DNA of 64,000 nt from Agapetus fuscipes (taxonomy: Eukaryota; Arthropoda; Insecta; Trichoptera; Glossosomatidae): NCBI GenBank assembly GCA_951799405.1, contig OX637350.1, positions 10,091,852 through 10,155,851 on the forward strand. The letters are read 5' to 3'. Under the pieces are notes generated by a model, which worked only from the letters and a program-made list of their open reading frames with translations, was not told where the DNA came from and made no database searches. Within the stretch, counting starts at the first letter, position 1. Every line of letters begins with the position of its first letter. The translations under genes and the position numbers were made by a program. Of the stretch, positions 21,570-30,625 are shown one piece after another.

Positions 21570-22220
21570 AATTATAGATTATTGAATGTCCCATTGGAGA
21601 AAAATGAGTATGATAAGGAACTCATTATCATAAAATTAATAGCCACTAACAATGGTTACGGCGAGAATACAATTGATAAATTATTAAATAAAAAACTAAA
21701 AGGTAAGATGTATAACGAATATATTTATCCTAAAATACAGACACCACATAATAATGATTACAAGAAAATATTGTATCTCGGGAACTTAAACCATAAAATA
21801 AACAATATTATTAGGCATAAAGTTAAAAGTGCTCACTACACTAATAACAATCTGGGTAATATAATATTCAACAATAAGAATAAATTGGGAAAATTTAGCA
21901 GGAGTGGTGTGTACCAGCTTAACTGCAACGACTGTCAAGCCATATACATCGGTGAGACAGGCAGGGCCATCACAACCAGATTAAAGGAGCATGCCAGAGC
22001 ATTCAGGGGTCTGTCGGGATACTCGGAGATGGCGGACCATTGTATCGAGAATGGCCACACGTTTGACACGGCCAATACATTGGTCCTACACTCTGAGTGT
22101 TTTGGTAGACGTCTGATGGCTTTTGAGGCACTTCAGATCCACAGACACAGAGAAGTGGTCGTGAATATCCAGATCCCTCCTGTCTCCCCGCTGCTTATGT
22201 GCGAGGACAAGACCGTCTGA
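21570..22220 (+). CDS. Penelope-like element, C-terminal part with GIY-YIG nuclease
   Basis: From about 21570 a frame reads RLLNVPLEKNEYDKELIIIK, the segment that links the reverse transcriptase to the nuclease in Penelope-like elements. The GIY-YIG domain follows. Counting from the first residue at 21582, GVY is at 109-111, a CNDC pair at 115-118 and YIG at 122-124. R133 lies in TTRLKEH, the H-rich SEMADHCIENGHTFD at about 148-162, E182 in MAFEALQI and N195. These include the residues that usually catalyse nicking, so the nuclease looks intact. The reverse transcriptase part is absent and an in-frame stop lies at about 21552, so this is a 5'-truncated copy. There is no native start codon. 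Confidence 0.85.
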   Translation, partial: NYRLLNVPLEKNEYDKELIIIKLIATNNGYGENTIDKLLNKKLKGKMYNEYIYPKIQTPHNNDYKKILYLGNLNHKINNIIRHKVKSAHYTNNNLGNIIFNNKNKLGKFSRSGVYQLNCNDCQAIYIGETGRAITTRLKEHARAFRGLSGYSEMADHCIENGHTFDTANTLVLHSECFGRRLMAFEALQIHRHREVVVNIQIPPVSPLLMCEDKTV

Positions 22221-22600
22221 TTACATTGTTTATGTCCTTGTGTAGGATGACACTGGTTTACTGGTTTTGCTGTTTGATTTTTCGGGATGACTGGTGTAGT
22301 GGTGCATTTGTCTTTGTTTCTTGTTTTTAATTGTTTTATTTTACTTTTTAGCTTTTTAATTTTATCCTTCTGATGTTTTTTGATCTATTTTTGATAATTT
22401 TGACCGTTTTAGCCTCCAACTTTGATTTATACTTATTTCAATCTATCCTTTGTCTTGTATACATGATGTCTCACCAAATGACGTTTAATATTAATTCTTA
22501 TTCTTTCATAATTGCCATAAAACTAATTTAATGTTAACAGAATTTTTACTGAATATTTTACCTACCAAACTGAATTTTATACCTTTTGACCAATTTTATT
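22221..22600 (+). mobile_element. Probable PLE 3' untranslated region, first part
   Basis: T-rich sequence after the GIY-YIG stop codon, without coding similarity. The matching PLE tail with a hammerhead-like motif appears only at 26521, after the RTE-like element. The two pieces are joined by inference. Confidence 0.4.
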
Positions 22601-23136
22601 TTATTTATTTTATTTTATTATTATTACATAAGGTGTTTGTGATTATTGGCCATAAATTATAACAAAAAAATCTCTTATTTGTGGAAAAAATTGAAATGTA
22701 AAATCGGCCGTGAGTGCTACACAGTTTTTCAAGATCTATTATTTCGGGAATGACATTGTACACGCAGCCTTCATCCAAATTCGACATCTGAAATTGACAT
22801 TTATGGATGGATGGGAGGTTTTTAAAAAGACAATAATTACGATAATTTTTTTAAAGAAACATTTTTGAAACATAACCTACAACTTTTTTTGAAAAATTTG
22901 GAACAAAAACAAAACTATTGGAAAGAAGAAATAAAAAAATAAATTAAAAATCAAAATTTTATACCTACCTACCTACCTGTAATACCTACCTAACAACATG
23001 GCAGAAGACGTGAAATGGACAATTTACTCTTTTATATGGACAATATTTTTTCTGTTTTAATTTTATGTTTTATAGCTGTATTTTTTTATTTGTAATTTTA
23101 AACTCACTTTAGTTCTTAACATTTTGTTTTGTAGCA
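22601..23136. other. AT-rich leader of the RTE-like ORF; boundary unclear
   Basis: Contains TTATTTATTTTATTTTATTA at the left and TACCTACCTACCTACCTG at about 22961. On the minus strand a 60-codon frame (22605-22787) ends in an A-rich simple run, which could be the tail of a small retro-insertion. The RTE-like 5' untranslated region should lie within this stretch, but its start is not visible. Confidence 0.35.
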
Positions 23137-26100
23137 ATGGCCACCAACAATAATTTTAAATCTGTACATTGTGGAAATGCCACCACTAATTTTCATAGAA
23201 AGAATGAATGGGATTTCGGGACATGGAATGTAAGGAAGATGAATGATTGCAAGGAGAAAGAATTAATTATGAATGTAATGAAAGAGAAACGAATAAAAGT
23301 AATGGGTGTGACAGAAACAAAAATGAAAGGGAATGGTGAGAAAGTATTAGCGAATGGTGAATTGTATATTTGGTCAGGTGTGGAAGATGGGAATGAAAGG
23401 CAGGGTGTAGGTGTGATTGTGAGTGAGTGTGTGAAGGGATGCATAGCGGGTTACCGAAGAATTTCTCCCAGGATTTTGGTTGTTAAATTCAAAATTAACA
23501 GTTTGAAACTTTTCTTGGTGACCTGTTATGCTCCTGTTGATTCAGAATGTATGGAGGTGAGAATGAGTTTTTGGAATGAGCTGAATGCGGTTGTGCATGA
23601 AAGGAAGAAGAATGAAAACATTGTAATTTTAGGTGATATGAATGGATGGATAGGTGCGCAGAGGGATGAATGTTTGAAAATTATTGGTCCTGGTGGGAGA
23701 GGTGTAGTCAATGATAATGGGCGACATCTGATTGCTTTGTGTGCGGAGCACAGTCTTTTTGCATCGAATACTTGGTTTCGGCATAAGGATGTGCATCTGT
23801 ACACGAGGCAGATTGTGGGAAGTCGCACAATCATTGACTACATCTGTGTGGATGAAAGACTGAGAGGAGCCGTAAGAGATAGCCGTGTCTACCGCGGGCC
23901 TGAAATAGGCAGTGATCACTATCTCTTATGTGCTAAAATAATGCTTGGTGAAGTAAGAAAGAAGAAACGCAAGAAGCAAGTAAGAATGACTAGAATAAAA
24001 GTAGAAAGGCTGAATGAAGAAAATGTGAAAGAGAAGTATGTATCAGAGCTCCACAAAATTTTAAGTGTAGATGAACTTGAGAAGAATGTGTGTGGAAAAG
24101 ATATTGAAAGCATGTGGAAAGACCTGAAGGAAGGAATGATTGAATGTGCTAAAAAAGTATGTGGGGTAACGAAAGGTGGAAAATTGAAAGGAGATGCCTG
24201 GTGGAATGATAGAGTGAAAGAAGCTGTGAAAGTTAAGAAAAAGTGTTATGAAAATTGGCTGAATGATAGAAATGATAGAAAGCTAGAAGACGAATATAAG
24301 ATAGCTAAGAAAATGGCAAAGACTATAATTTATGAAAGCAAGATGAATGAACAAAGAAAGATTGATGAAAGGATTAACAAAAGTTTCACCGACAGTAAGA
24401 AGGAATTTTGGAGGTGGATCAATGCGGATAGAAATAAATCTTCTGCATTGACCACTCCGGGAGTCAAAAGTGCTGCCGGTGAGATGGTATGGGAGAATGA
24501 AGAAGTATGCAAGAGATGGAAGAACTATTTTCAAGAAATTTTTGGCCAGGGTGAAAGAAGAATTTATGAACAGACAGATGAAGAGAATGAATTAAAGATT
24601 TTGAAAGAAGAAATGAAAGTGTCTATTTCACGTCTGAAGAATGGGAAGTCTGCTGGGTTTGATGGTATAAATGGTGAAATGTTGAAAGCAGGAGGTGAAT
24701 GTGTGATAGATTGGATGTTTGAATTATGTAAGCTTTGTGTGAATGCAGGAGTAGTACCGATGGATTGGAGGAAGGCAGTCATTGTTCCCATTTACAAAGG
24801 TAAAGGGGACAAAAAAGACTGTCAGAACTTCAGACCAATCAGTCTACTCAGTATACCAGGAAAAGTCTTCTGTAAGGTGATTATAAAAAATGTGATTCTG
24901 ACTACTAGCAAAAGGGTTTCCGATATACAGTCCGGCTTTATGGCCGGTAGAGGCTGTGTTGATCAGATTTTCACTCTACGACAACTTGTTGAAAAACAAT
25001 TGTCGGTGAGGGGGAAACTATTCACGGCCTTTGTGGATCTGGAAAAGGCTTTTGACTCAGTGGACAGAGGTATGTTGTGGGATGTTTTGAAAGCATACGG
25101 AGTGAATGGAGCTCTACTCAATGCGGTGCATGCGAACTATGAGAATAGTATGGCCTGCATTCGTATTGATGGTGAGTATAGTGAATGGTTTGAAGTTTTT
25201 AAGGGTGTAAGGCAAGGATGTGTGATGAGCCCATGGCTATTTAACATAGTCATGGACAAGTGTGTTCGAGATGCTAGACTTGATGATTGTGGATTAATGA
25301 TAGGAGAGAGCAAAGTAAGCGTTCTACTGTATGCGGATGATGCAGTCCTTGTATCTGATTCAGCAGTGGAATTGCAAATGATGCTCTCTAGATTGAACGA
25401 AGCTTTGAAAGGTAATAATTTGAAGTTGAATGCAAGAAAGACGAAAGTTTTGATTTTTGAAAGAGATGATGAAAATATGAATTATGAATTTAAAATTAAT
25501 GGAATGAATGTTGATGTTGTAAATGAGTTTGTATATTTGGGAAGTAAGTTTGAAAAAGATGGAAGAATGGCCGGTGAATTTGAAAGAAGAATAATGAAAG
25601 GCAGGTGTGTACTGGGTGCGACCGCTTGCATCGCCAGGAACCAAAATCTCTCAAAAAATGTTAGATTGGCGGTGCACGGTGGTATACTAGTGCCAACCTT
25701 GATGTATGGAAGTGAAGCCTGGACGGTGAGTGAAAGGGAAATTAGTAAAGTCCATACAGTAGAAATGGACTATCTAAGAAGTATGATTGGGAAAAAACGA
25801 AGTGACAGGGTGAGGAATGATTTTGTAAGAGAAGAATGTGGTGTAAGGGAAAGTGTGAAAGTGAAGATTAAAAGAAGTATGTTAAGATGGTTCGGGCACT
25901 TGGAGAGAATGAGTGATGAAAGATTGACGAAGAAAGTATATGTTGCTAGAATAGATGGATGTCGTGGTAGAGGAAGACCGAGAAAAGTATGGAAGGATCA
26001 AATCTCTGAAATAGCGAATGAATGGGATATCCAGAGTCATAATAAAAGGAGGACTTGTATGAAAAAGGTTATGACTCTGGATGAAATGAAAGAAGTATGC

Positions 26101-26145
26101 AAGGACAGGAAGAAGTGGCGGCTAATCTGCAATGTTGATTTCTAA
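23137..26145 (+). CDS. RTE-like non-LTR retrotransposon endonuclease/reverse transcriptase, intact
   Basis: One uninterrupted frame of 1002 residues, a usual length for RTE-type ORFs. The N-terminal apurinic-type endonuclease has N31 in TWNV, E60 in VTETK, Y131 in CYAPV, D167/N169 in GDMNG, D234 in IIDYI and SDH at 259-261. The reverse transcriptase holds KSAGFDGINGEML (504-516), YKGKGDKKDCQNFRPISLLS (553-572), catalytic D634 in FVDLEKAFDS, RQGCVMSPWLFNIVMD (692-707) and YADD (732-735), then YLGSKF (800-805). The C-terminal part has RWFGHLERM and a basic GRGRPRKVW. No separate gag ORF precedes it. GCAATGGCC is an acceptable start context. All key residues are present, so it may be active or recently active. 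Several decayed copies of the same C-terminus occur in the window. Annotation pipelines often label such ORFs craniofacial development protein 2-like; that would be wrong here. Confidence 0.93.
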   Translation: MATNNNFKSVHCGNATTNFHRKNEWDFGTWNVRKMNDCKEKELIMNVMKEKRIKVMGVTETKMKGNGEKVLANGELYIWSGVEDGNERQGVGVIVSECVKGCIAGYRRISPRILVVKFKINSLKLFLVTCYAPVDSECMEVRMSFWNELNAVVHERKKNENIVILGDMNGWIGAQRDECLKIIGPGGRGVVNDNGRHLIALCAEHSLFASNTWFRHKDVHLYTRQIVGSRTIIDYICVDERLRGAVRDSRVYRGPEIGSDHYLLCAKIMLGEVRKKKRKKQVRMTRIKVERLNEENVKEKYVSELHKILSVDELEKNVCGKDIESMWKDLKEGMIECAKKVCGVTKGGKLKGDAWWNDRVKEAVKVKKKCYENWLNDRNDRKLEDEYKIAKKMAKTIIYESKMNEQRKIDERINKSFTDSKKEFWRWINADRNKSSALTTPGVKSAAGEMVWENEEVCKRWKNYFQEIFGQGERRIYEQTDEENELKILKEEMKVSISRLKNGKSAGFDGINGEMLKAGGECVIDWMFELCKLCVNAGVVPMDWRKAVIVPIYKGKGDKKDCQNFRPISLLSIPGKVFCKVIIKNVILTTSKRVSDIQSGFMAGRGCVDQIFTLRQLVEKQLSVRGKLFTAFVDLEKAFDSVDRGMLWDVLKAYGVNGALLNAVHANYENSMACIRIDGEYSEWFEVFKGVRQGCVMSPWLFNIVMDKCVRDARLDDCGLMIGESKVSVLLYADDAVLVSDSAVELQMMLSRLNEALKGNNLKLNARKTKVLIFERDDENMNYEFKINGMNVDVVNEFVYLGSKFEKDGRMAGEFERRIMKGRCVLGATACIARNQNLSKNVRLAVHGGILVPTLMYGSEAWTVSEREISKVHTVEMDYLRSMIGKKRSDRVRNDFVREECGVRESVKVKIKRSMLRWFGHLERMSDERLTKKVYVARIDGCRGRGRPRKVWKDQISEIANEWDIQSHNKRRTCMKKVMTLDEMKEVCKDRKKWRLICNVDF

Positions 26146-26262
26146 TGTTGGTGTATTCATTTGCTACATTTTTTTGCATAGGAAATTTTTGACTTTTTTT
26201 GTATAGATTTCTTTGTAAGGTTTTGTTCTTTTTTATATTTAAATGTAATTTATTATTCATAT
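26146..26262 (+). mobile_element. RTE-like 3' flank, lacking the common terminus
   Basis: After the stop codon the sequence is T-rich and has neither the CACCCCTAGTGGAACGG block nor the TACAG tail found in the decayed copies. SINE A begins at 26263. Either the tail was lost, or this is a different subfamily. Confidence 0.45.
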
Positions 26263-26520
26263 TCCTTGACTTATAGGTTGGTATGAGGCTGACCACCCAT
26301 ACTGTAAAAAATGGTTCACTTTGCCAATGTCACCCCTGTTTCAGGGAAGGTCGGCAAAAGTTGTGGGGCTTATGTTGATTTGAGGTTTGGATTTTATTTG
26401 TAAGTACACATTCAGCATTTGTAAGCGCGAACTACACTTGTTGGTTTGTGGGCATACATCTGAGAGCTTTAAATGAATATATCCTTGCAACTTAGATTAT
26501 AGATTATAGATAGATAGATT
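26263..26520 (+). mobile_element. SINE A, full length, 118 bp after the RTE-like ORF
   Basis: Almost identical to the copy at 8123, including TTGTGGGCATACATCTGAGA, with the tail ATTATAGATAGATAGATT. High similarity between the two copies indicates recent spread. Confidence 0.85.
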
Positions 26521-26830
26521 ATTAAAATGGACTTATAATTAATTAATTAGTTATTACCTAATAGATCTTCTCTTACTTGTTTAATTTATTTATTTATTTC
26601 ATTAATTTAAAATCTTACTGTATGTGTTTTACCTACCTGACATCATTTGTGCCTATTGACAAAATTTCAAAAAATAAAATTAATTTCTGTAATCAAATCA
26701 TACCTGATGATGACCTTCTAGGTCGAAAACGTTCGTAATTTTGTTTTAAAGATTTTAATCTTTTAAATAAAGTCTATAGTGAAAATAAACAGTGTTTTGC
26801 TTGAAAAATTTCATCCAAAAATTATAAATT
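26521..26830 (+). mobile_element. Penelope-like 3' tail
   Basis: The segment GGTCGAAAACGTTCGTAATT to AAAATAAACAGTGTTTTGCT matches both arms of the palindrome at 59209-59708. It probably belongs to the PLE whose coding end lies at 21570-22220, with the RTE-like element and SINE A inserted between. Confidence 0.5.
26704..26737 (+). ncRNA. Hammerhead-ribozyme-like motif
   Basis: CTGATGA is followed (after one extra T) by a stem GACCT/AGGTC with loop TCT, then GAAA. Next come ACG/CGT, a possible tiny stem III, and then A. This is the CUGANGA-stem II-GAAA order of a hammerhead core, and such motifs are known in Penelope-like retroelements. The extra base, the 2-base loop of stem III and an unclear stem I leave self-cleavage unproven. 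Confidence 0.5.
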
Positions 26831-26928
26831 GAGATATAAAAATTATGATAACTTTTTTATTTAATTTTCTTTTACCTTCTTTCCCTTCGTGAGGGCGATT
26901 TCCCGCGACGAGCAGGGTCCTGCACCCC

Positions 26929-27155
26929 GAGTACGAGTTGCAAAATTTGAGTAAACTAAAGTTTACGGAAAGTATTAAAGAGTGGTTTTCCCCAAAATCT
27001 GTCGTTTTTGTTTGTTTGAACTTGATTTTTTTCATCATTGTAACTCTTTTGCTAAGACCATAAAGTGTAAGAAACAAAAACGGCAGATTTTGGGGAAAAT
27101 CACTCTTTAATAATTTCTGTAAACTTTACTTTACTCAAGTTTCGCAACTCGTACT
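26929..27155. mobile_element. Foldback element F (84-bp arms)
   Basis: The left arm 26929-27012 and right arm 27072-27155 are near-perfect inverted repeats (GAGTACGAGTTGC / GCAACTCGTAC; CCCCAAAATCTG / CAGATTTTGGGG). The loop is about 60 bp and matches the fragment at 2262-2325. A MITE-like foldback with no coding content. Confidence 0.75.
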
Positions 27156-27777
27156 AAGGGTACTGTCCAATTGAAAAGCATGTTTTATGTAAAATCGTTT
27201 CTTACATTTCAATTCTTAGTTTTTCTAAATTAGGTTTGTGTATTTTTTGATTTGCCATAAATCCATATTATCTTCAGCTTTTACAGCACTTTAATATGAA
27301 AATATTGGAAAAGTATCCTCATTTAAAACAATCAGTGAAAGTGTAGGCACGTGTCTTGGAGTAAGCTAATAAAAACAGACTTACTTTGGGGGTGATTTTT
27401 TAATACTGCAGTGAAGGCTTCAGTATAAAAGAAATCGCAGCAATCAAAGAGGTAGCGTACAGATTTGTCTGTCAAGCAATCTCCCGAAGTAGAGTGTGAC
27501 ATAACAGACATGGAAAATTTATTTGATTGTTTTTTTTATCATTATTTGAAATTGATCAATTTTCTAATTTCAATTAGGTACCTACTTAACCGTGTATTGA
27601 AAAAAATCGTTTTGAATAAATACTATTCGTATTTGAAAATTAAGAGCAAAGAAAGAAACATCTCTCTTTGAGATAGGTACCTACTATTGCATATTTTTAA
27701 TGTTTTGTTTGAGAGTAAAAAATACTGAAAGCTACGTGCAAAAAACCTTTTTATAAATAGATTAAAAATAATAACCA
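27156..27777. other. No gene seen
   Basis: AT-rich, without coding similarity or family repeats. Confidence 0.4.
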
Positions 27778-27838
27778 AGCCCACATGCTGCATGTGTAAA
27801 CGCGAACTTATACGTGTCAGCTTATGAGAATATATGTA
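27778..27838 (+). mobile_element. SINE A scrap
   Basis: CCACATGCTGCATGTGTAAA, then CGCGAACTTATACGTGTCAG. Only the middle-to-3' portion remains. Confidence 0.5.
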
Positions 27839-28104
27839 CATAATACGAGTATAAGTTTTAAAAGTATTTTATGAGAATACATGTACATTGATTAAACAAT
27901 ATTTTATTTTCTTTGAAAAAACAACATTACATTTGTGGCGCTATATTCAACCCCGTTTTTCTATCTTCAGCTTAAAATACGCTGACTGCGTGTTGGCGCG
28001 AGCGGATTTTCTTTACGATTATTTCCTCTGTCTGAGTTTACGGTGGAAGACGTCCTTTCACTCCCCAAAAGTAAACTGAAACAACGCGTTTATACAAATT
28101 GTAA

Positions 28105-28190
28105 GTAAGCTAAAACGTTCACTAGAGCTTCTGTTTCAGATGTGAACATTTTTTGGAAAATGCTATGATTGAGTTTAAACGTAAAGAGAT
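28105..28190. mobile_element. MITE M copy
   Basis: GCTAAAACGTTCACTAGAGC, then TTTTTTGGAAAATGCTATGA and TTGAGTTTAAACG. The left arm is incomplete. Confidence 0.5.
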
Positions 28191-28415
28191 ACTGTTCCGA
28201 GTCATTTGATGGAACAGTTGCCGAGCTGTTAACTTGAAATGGTTTCAGTTTGGGGGAAACATCAAGGAAGGAGGGTGTAGAGAAATTGAAGACAATGTCG
28301 CTGGTGAATCTGAATTTAAAATTCGATCTAGCCTATCTTATGTATTGAAGGGTAGGCACGATAATCCTCCCTCCATTTCAGTAAATACCTTTTTTGACAA
28401 TCAAAGAGTATCATC

Positions 28416-28620
28416 ACAGAGTGATCAGATTGTGGAGATTGTGAATGAATGGGATATACAAAGTGAGCGTAAAAGAAGAAAATGCATGAAAAAGGTGATG
28501 GATATGAAGGAATTGAAAGAGGTATGTCAGGATAGGAAAAAATGGAGGCAACTCTGCAGAGGCTCTGGCCACCCATAGCGGAAAGGCGACAGAGTTACAG
28601 TTACAGTTACAGTTACAGTA
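28416..28620 (+). pseudogene. RTE-like C-terminal fragment with 3' end
   Basis: SDQIVEIVNEWDIQSERKRR, KCMKKVMDMKELKEV and KWRQLCRGSGHP parallel the end of the intact ORF. It is followed by the terminus GGCCACCCATAGCGGAAAGG and a (TTACAG)n tail. This shows the normal 3' end of the family. Strongly 5'-truncated. Confidence 0.8.
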
Positions 28621-28686
28621 TCATCACAATTGGATACGCCGCTGAAAATTAAATGATTGGAGATGCTTATAAAAACGAACTTACAT

Positions 28687-28930
28687 TCCTTGACTTATAG
28701 GTTGGTATGAGGCTGACCACCCATACTGTAAAAAGTGGTTCACTTTGCCAATGTCACCCCTGTTTCAGGGAATGTCGGCAAGAGTTGCAGGGCTTATGTT
28801 CATTTGAGGTTTGGATTTTATTTGAGAGTACACAATCAGCATTTGTAAGCGCGAACTACACGTGTTTGTTTATGGGCATACATCTGAGAGCTTAAAATGA
28901 ATATATCCTTGCAACTTAGATTATAGATTA
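28687..28930 (+). mobile_element. SINE A, full length
   Basis: Starts TCCTTGACTTATAGGTTGG and ends GCAACTTAGATTATAGATTA. Confidence 0.85.
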
Positions 28931-29659
28931 AAGAAGGGATGCAACAATACTAAAGATAAACTCCAAGCAAACTTGTCAACAGTTTTTGGAAAGTAAAATG
29001 ATGAAAAGAAACAATCGTACACTTTTTTTAAAAATAGTCATGTCTGGCAGGCAACGGGCAGATTCACAACAGATCAGTAATTTCTTGTAGGTCAAATACT
29101 TTTTGGCAAAAGGTTGGGAATTCGGCATCGGCCTTTGAAGCAGAAAGAAATTGAAGCGTTTTCCGTCATTTTCTTTTTCGCGACACTTTTTTTTATATTT
29201 ACGTTTATATTTTGGGCGTCAAGACGCACACACGCCGATTCCGTAAAATATGTTTTTAAATAAAGTCTTGTTAGAATCTTTGTTTTTGTAACTTAAAAGT
29301 TAAACATACATTAAACTGACCACAGACAAAGCAGACACAGACGATATGCTTTAAACTCTTAAATGCGAGCTTAAAGTCCGTGTGCATTGCGTGAACGTTG
29401 TGTGTGTTTATGGCAAGACGGGGGAGGGAGGGTAACGTGTGTTTCATTCATGGCGCTGGTCTAATGAAAGAGGCGTTAATCATGGTCGGCTGATGATGCC
29501 TTCCGCTCGCATAGCGCCGGCTTAATAACATGGAATTTTCCTTTCAAAAAGTTTTTAAATGTCGCGGGCAATGGGAGCCGCGCTGTGTCGCCTTGGGCGG
29601 ACAGCAGATGGGTGGAAGGTTGCCTCACTGGCCCAGTGTCGTCATTCATCAACGATGGA
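28931..29659. other. No gene proven; GC-richer block 29390-29660
   Basis: Frames of 65 codons (minus, 29476-29673) and 86 codons (plus, 29530-29790) overlap but match no family I know. They merge into the minisatellite that follows. Confidence 0.35.
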
Positions 29660-30170
29660 TAGGCACGCTTCATTCAAGGTTATCCTTCATGAATGGTGGA
29701 TATAAACTACATTGTTTTCCCCCTACAATATTAGCCTTAGATGGAGATGCTTTGTACGTCTTTCAAGGTTGTCCTCCCCTCCGTGAATAGTGGATGGAGA
29801 AGCTTTATACATCTTTCAAGGTTGTCCTTCATGAATAGTGGATGGAGTAGCTTTATACGTTTTTCAAGGTTATCCTTCGTAAATAATGAATAAAGATGCT
29901 TTGTACGTCCTTTTAAATTATCCTTCATGAATAGTGGATAGAGATGCGTTGTACGTCTTTCTAGGTTATCCTTCATGAATAGTGGATAGAATGCTTTGTA
30001 CGTCCTTTTAGGTTATCCTTCATGAATGATCAAAATAAACTTCTTGGTTATCCTTGATCAAAGGTGGATCGGAAAGCTTGAAATTGTTATACGTCTTTCT
30101 AGGTTATCTATTACGAATAATAGATAGATACGATCTCTTAAGGTTATTCTTCATGAACTCTATGTCATTC
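29660..30170. repeat. Degenerate 48-bp minisatellite
   Basis: About ten diverged copies of a unit containing CTTCATGAATAGTGGATAGA, GATGCTTTGTACGTC and TTTCTAGGTTATC. The best units are 48 bp, a multiple of three, so the minus strand keeps a frame of 79 codons with a 16-residue period (MKDNLERRTTHLYPLF). Outer units are more decayed than central ones. Confidence 0.8.
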
Positions 30171-30517
30171 TAGGTTGTCGTTCCTACATGATCGATAAAT
30201 AAATATTCGTCTTCACAGTTCAGGATCTATGGATAGATAATTAATTTTCCCACCTCTTTCTTTTGTTTCTCGATTTCTTTCATTTATGATATCATTAAAA
30301 ATTTACTGTTCAACTAGTTTATTATTTTGTATTTTCAATGCGAAATCCAGAATTCTCATTGTTACAAATCCCCAAAAAGTTTGTGGTCTTTTTCAGCCGC
30401 CATCCCGCCTCGGGGGTCCTCCTAAGACCTCAATTAAAAGGCGATTTCGCTTTTTGGAAGTCCCAAACGACTATCAAGTAAAAAGACTTAAACGATGAGA
30501 CTTGAAAGATGACCTAA
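30171..30517. other. No gene seen
   Basis: No coding similarity. A short GC-rich patch lies near 30396-30432. Confidence 0.4.
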
Positions 30518-30625
30518 AACCATAGCGTTTCACCAAAAACTGTATGGAAACTAAAACAGTACCTCACACAAGCGTTTAAGTTTTTGTACATTTATTGGTG
30601 AAACGCTATAATTGAGTTTTGATTG
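30518..30625. mobile_element. MITE M, near full length
   Basis: GCGTTTCACCAAAAACTGTA and TGGAAACTAAAACAG on the left fold back on GTTTAAGTTTTTGTACATTT and GGTGAAACGCTATAATTGAG on the right. Total about 105 bp; a good representative of the family. Confidence 0.7.

Noticed and set aside
22605..22787. 60-codon minus frame as a host gene
   Set aside because: It ends in an A-rich simple run and lacks any recognised motif; at most it is a small retro-insertion.
23193..25644. Several minus-strand frames of 60-102 codons
   Set aside because: They are antisense shadows of the RTE-like ORF with F/S/I-rich composition.
23137..26145. Host gene of the craniofacial development protein 2 type
   Set aside because: The protein is a complete endonuclease plus reverse transcriptase with YADD, so it is a retrotransposon ORF that pipelines often misname.
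29660..30170. CRISPR-like array
   Set aside because: Units are contiguous, degenerate and without spacers; it is a minisatellite in eukaryotic DNA.
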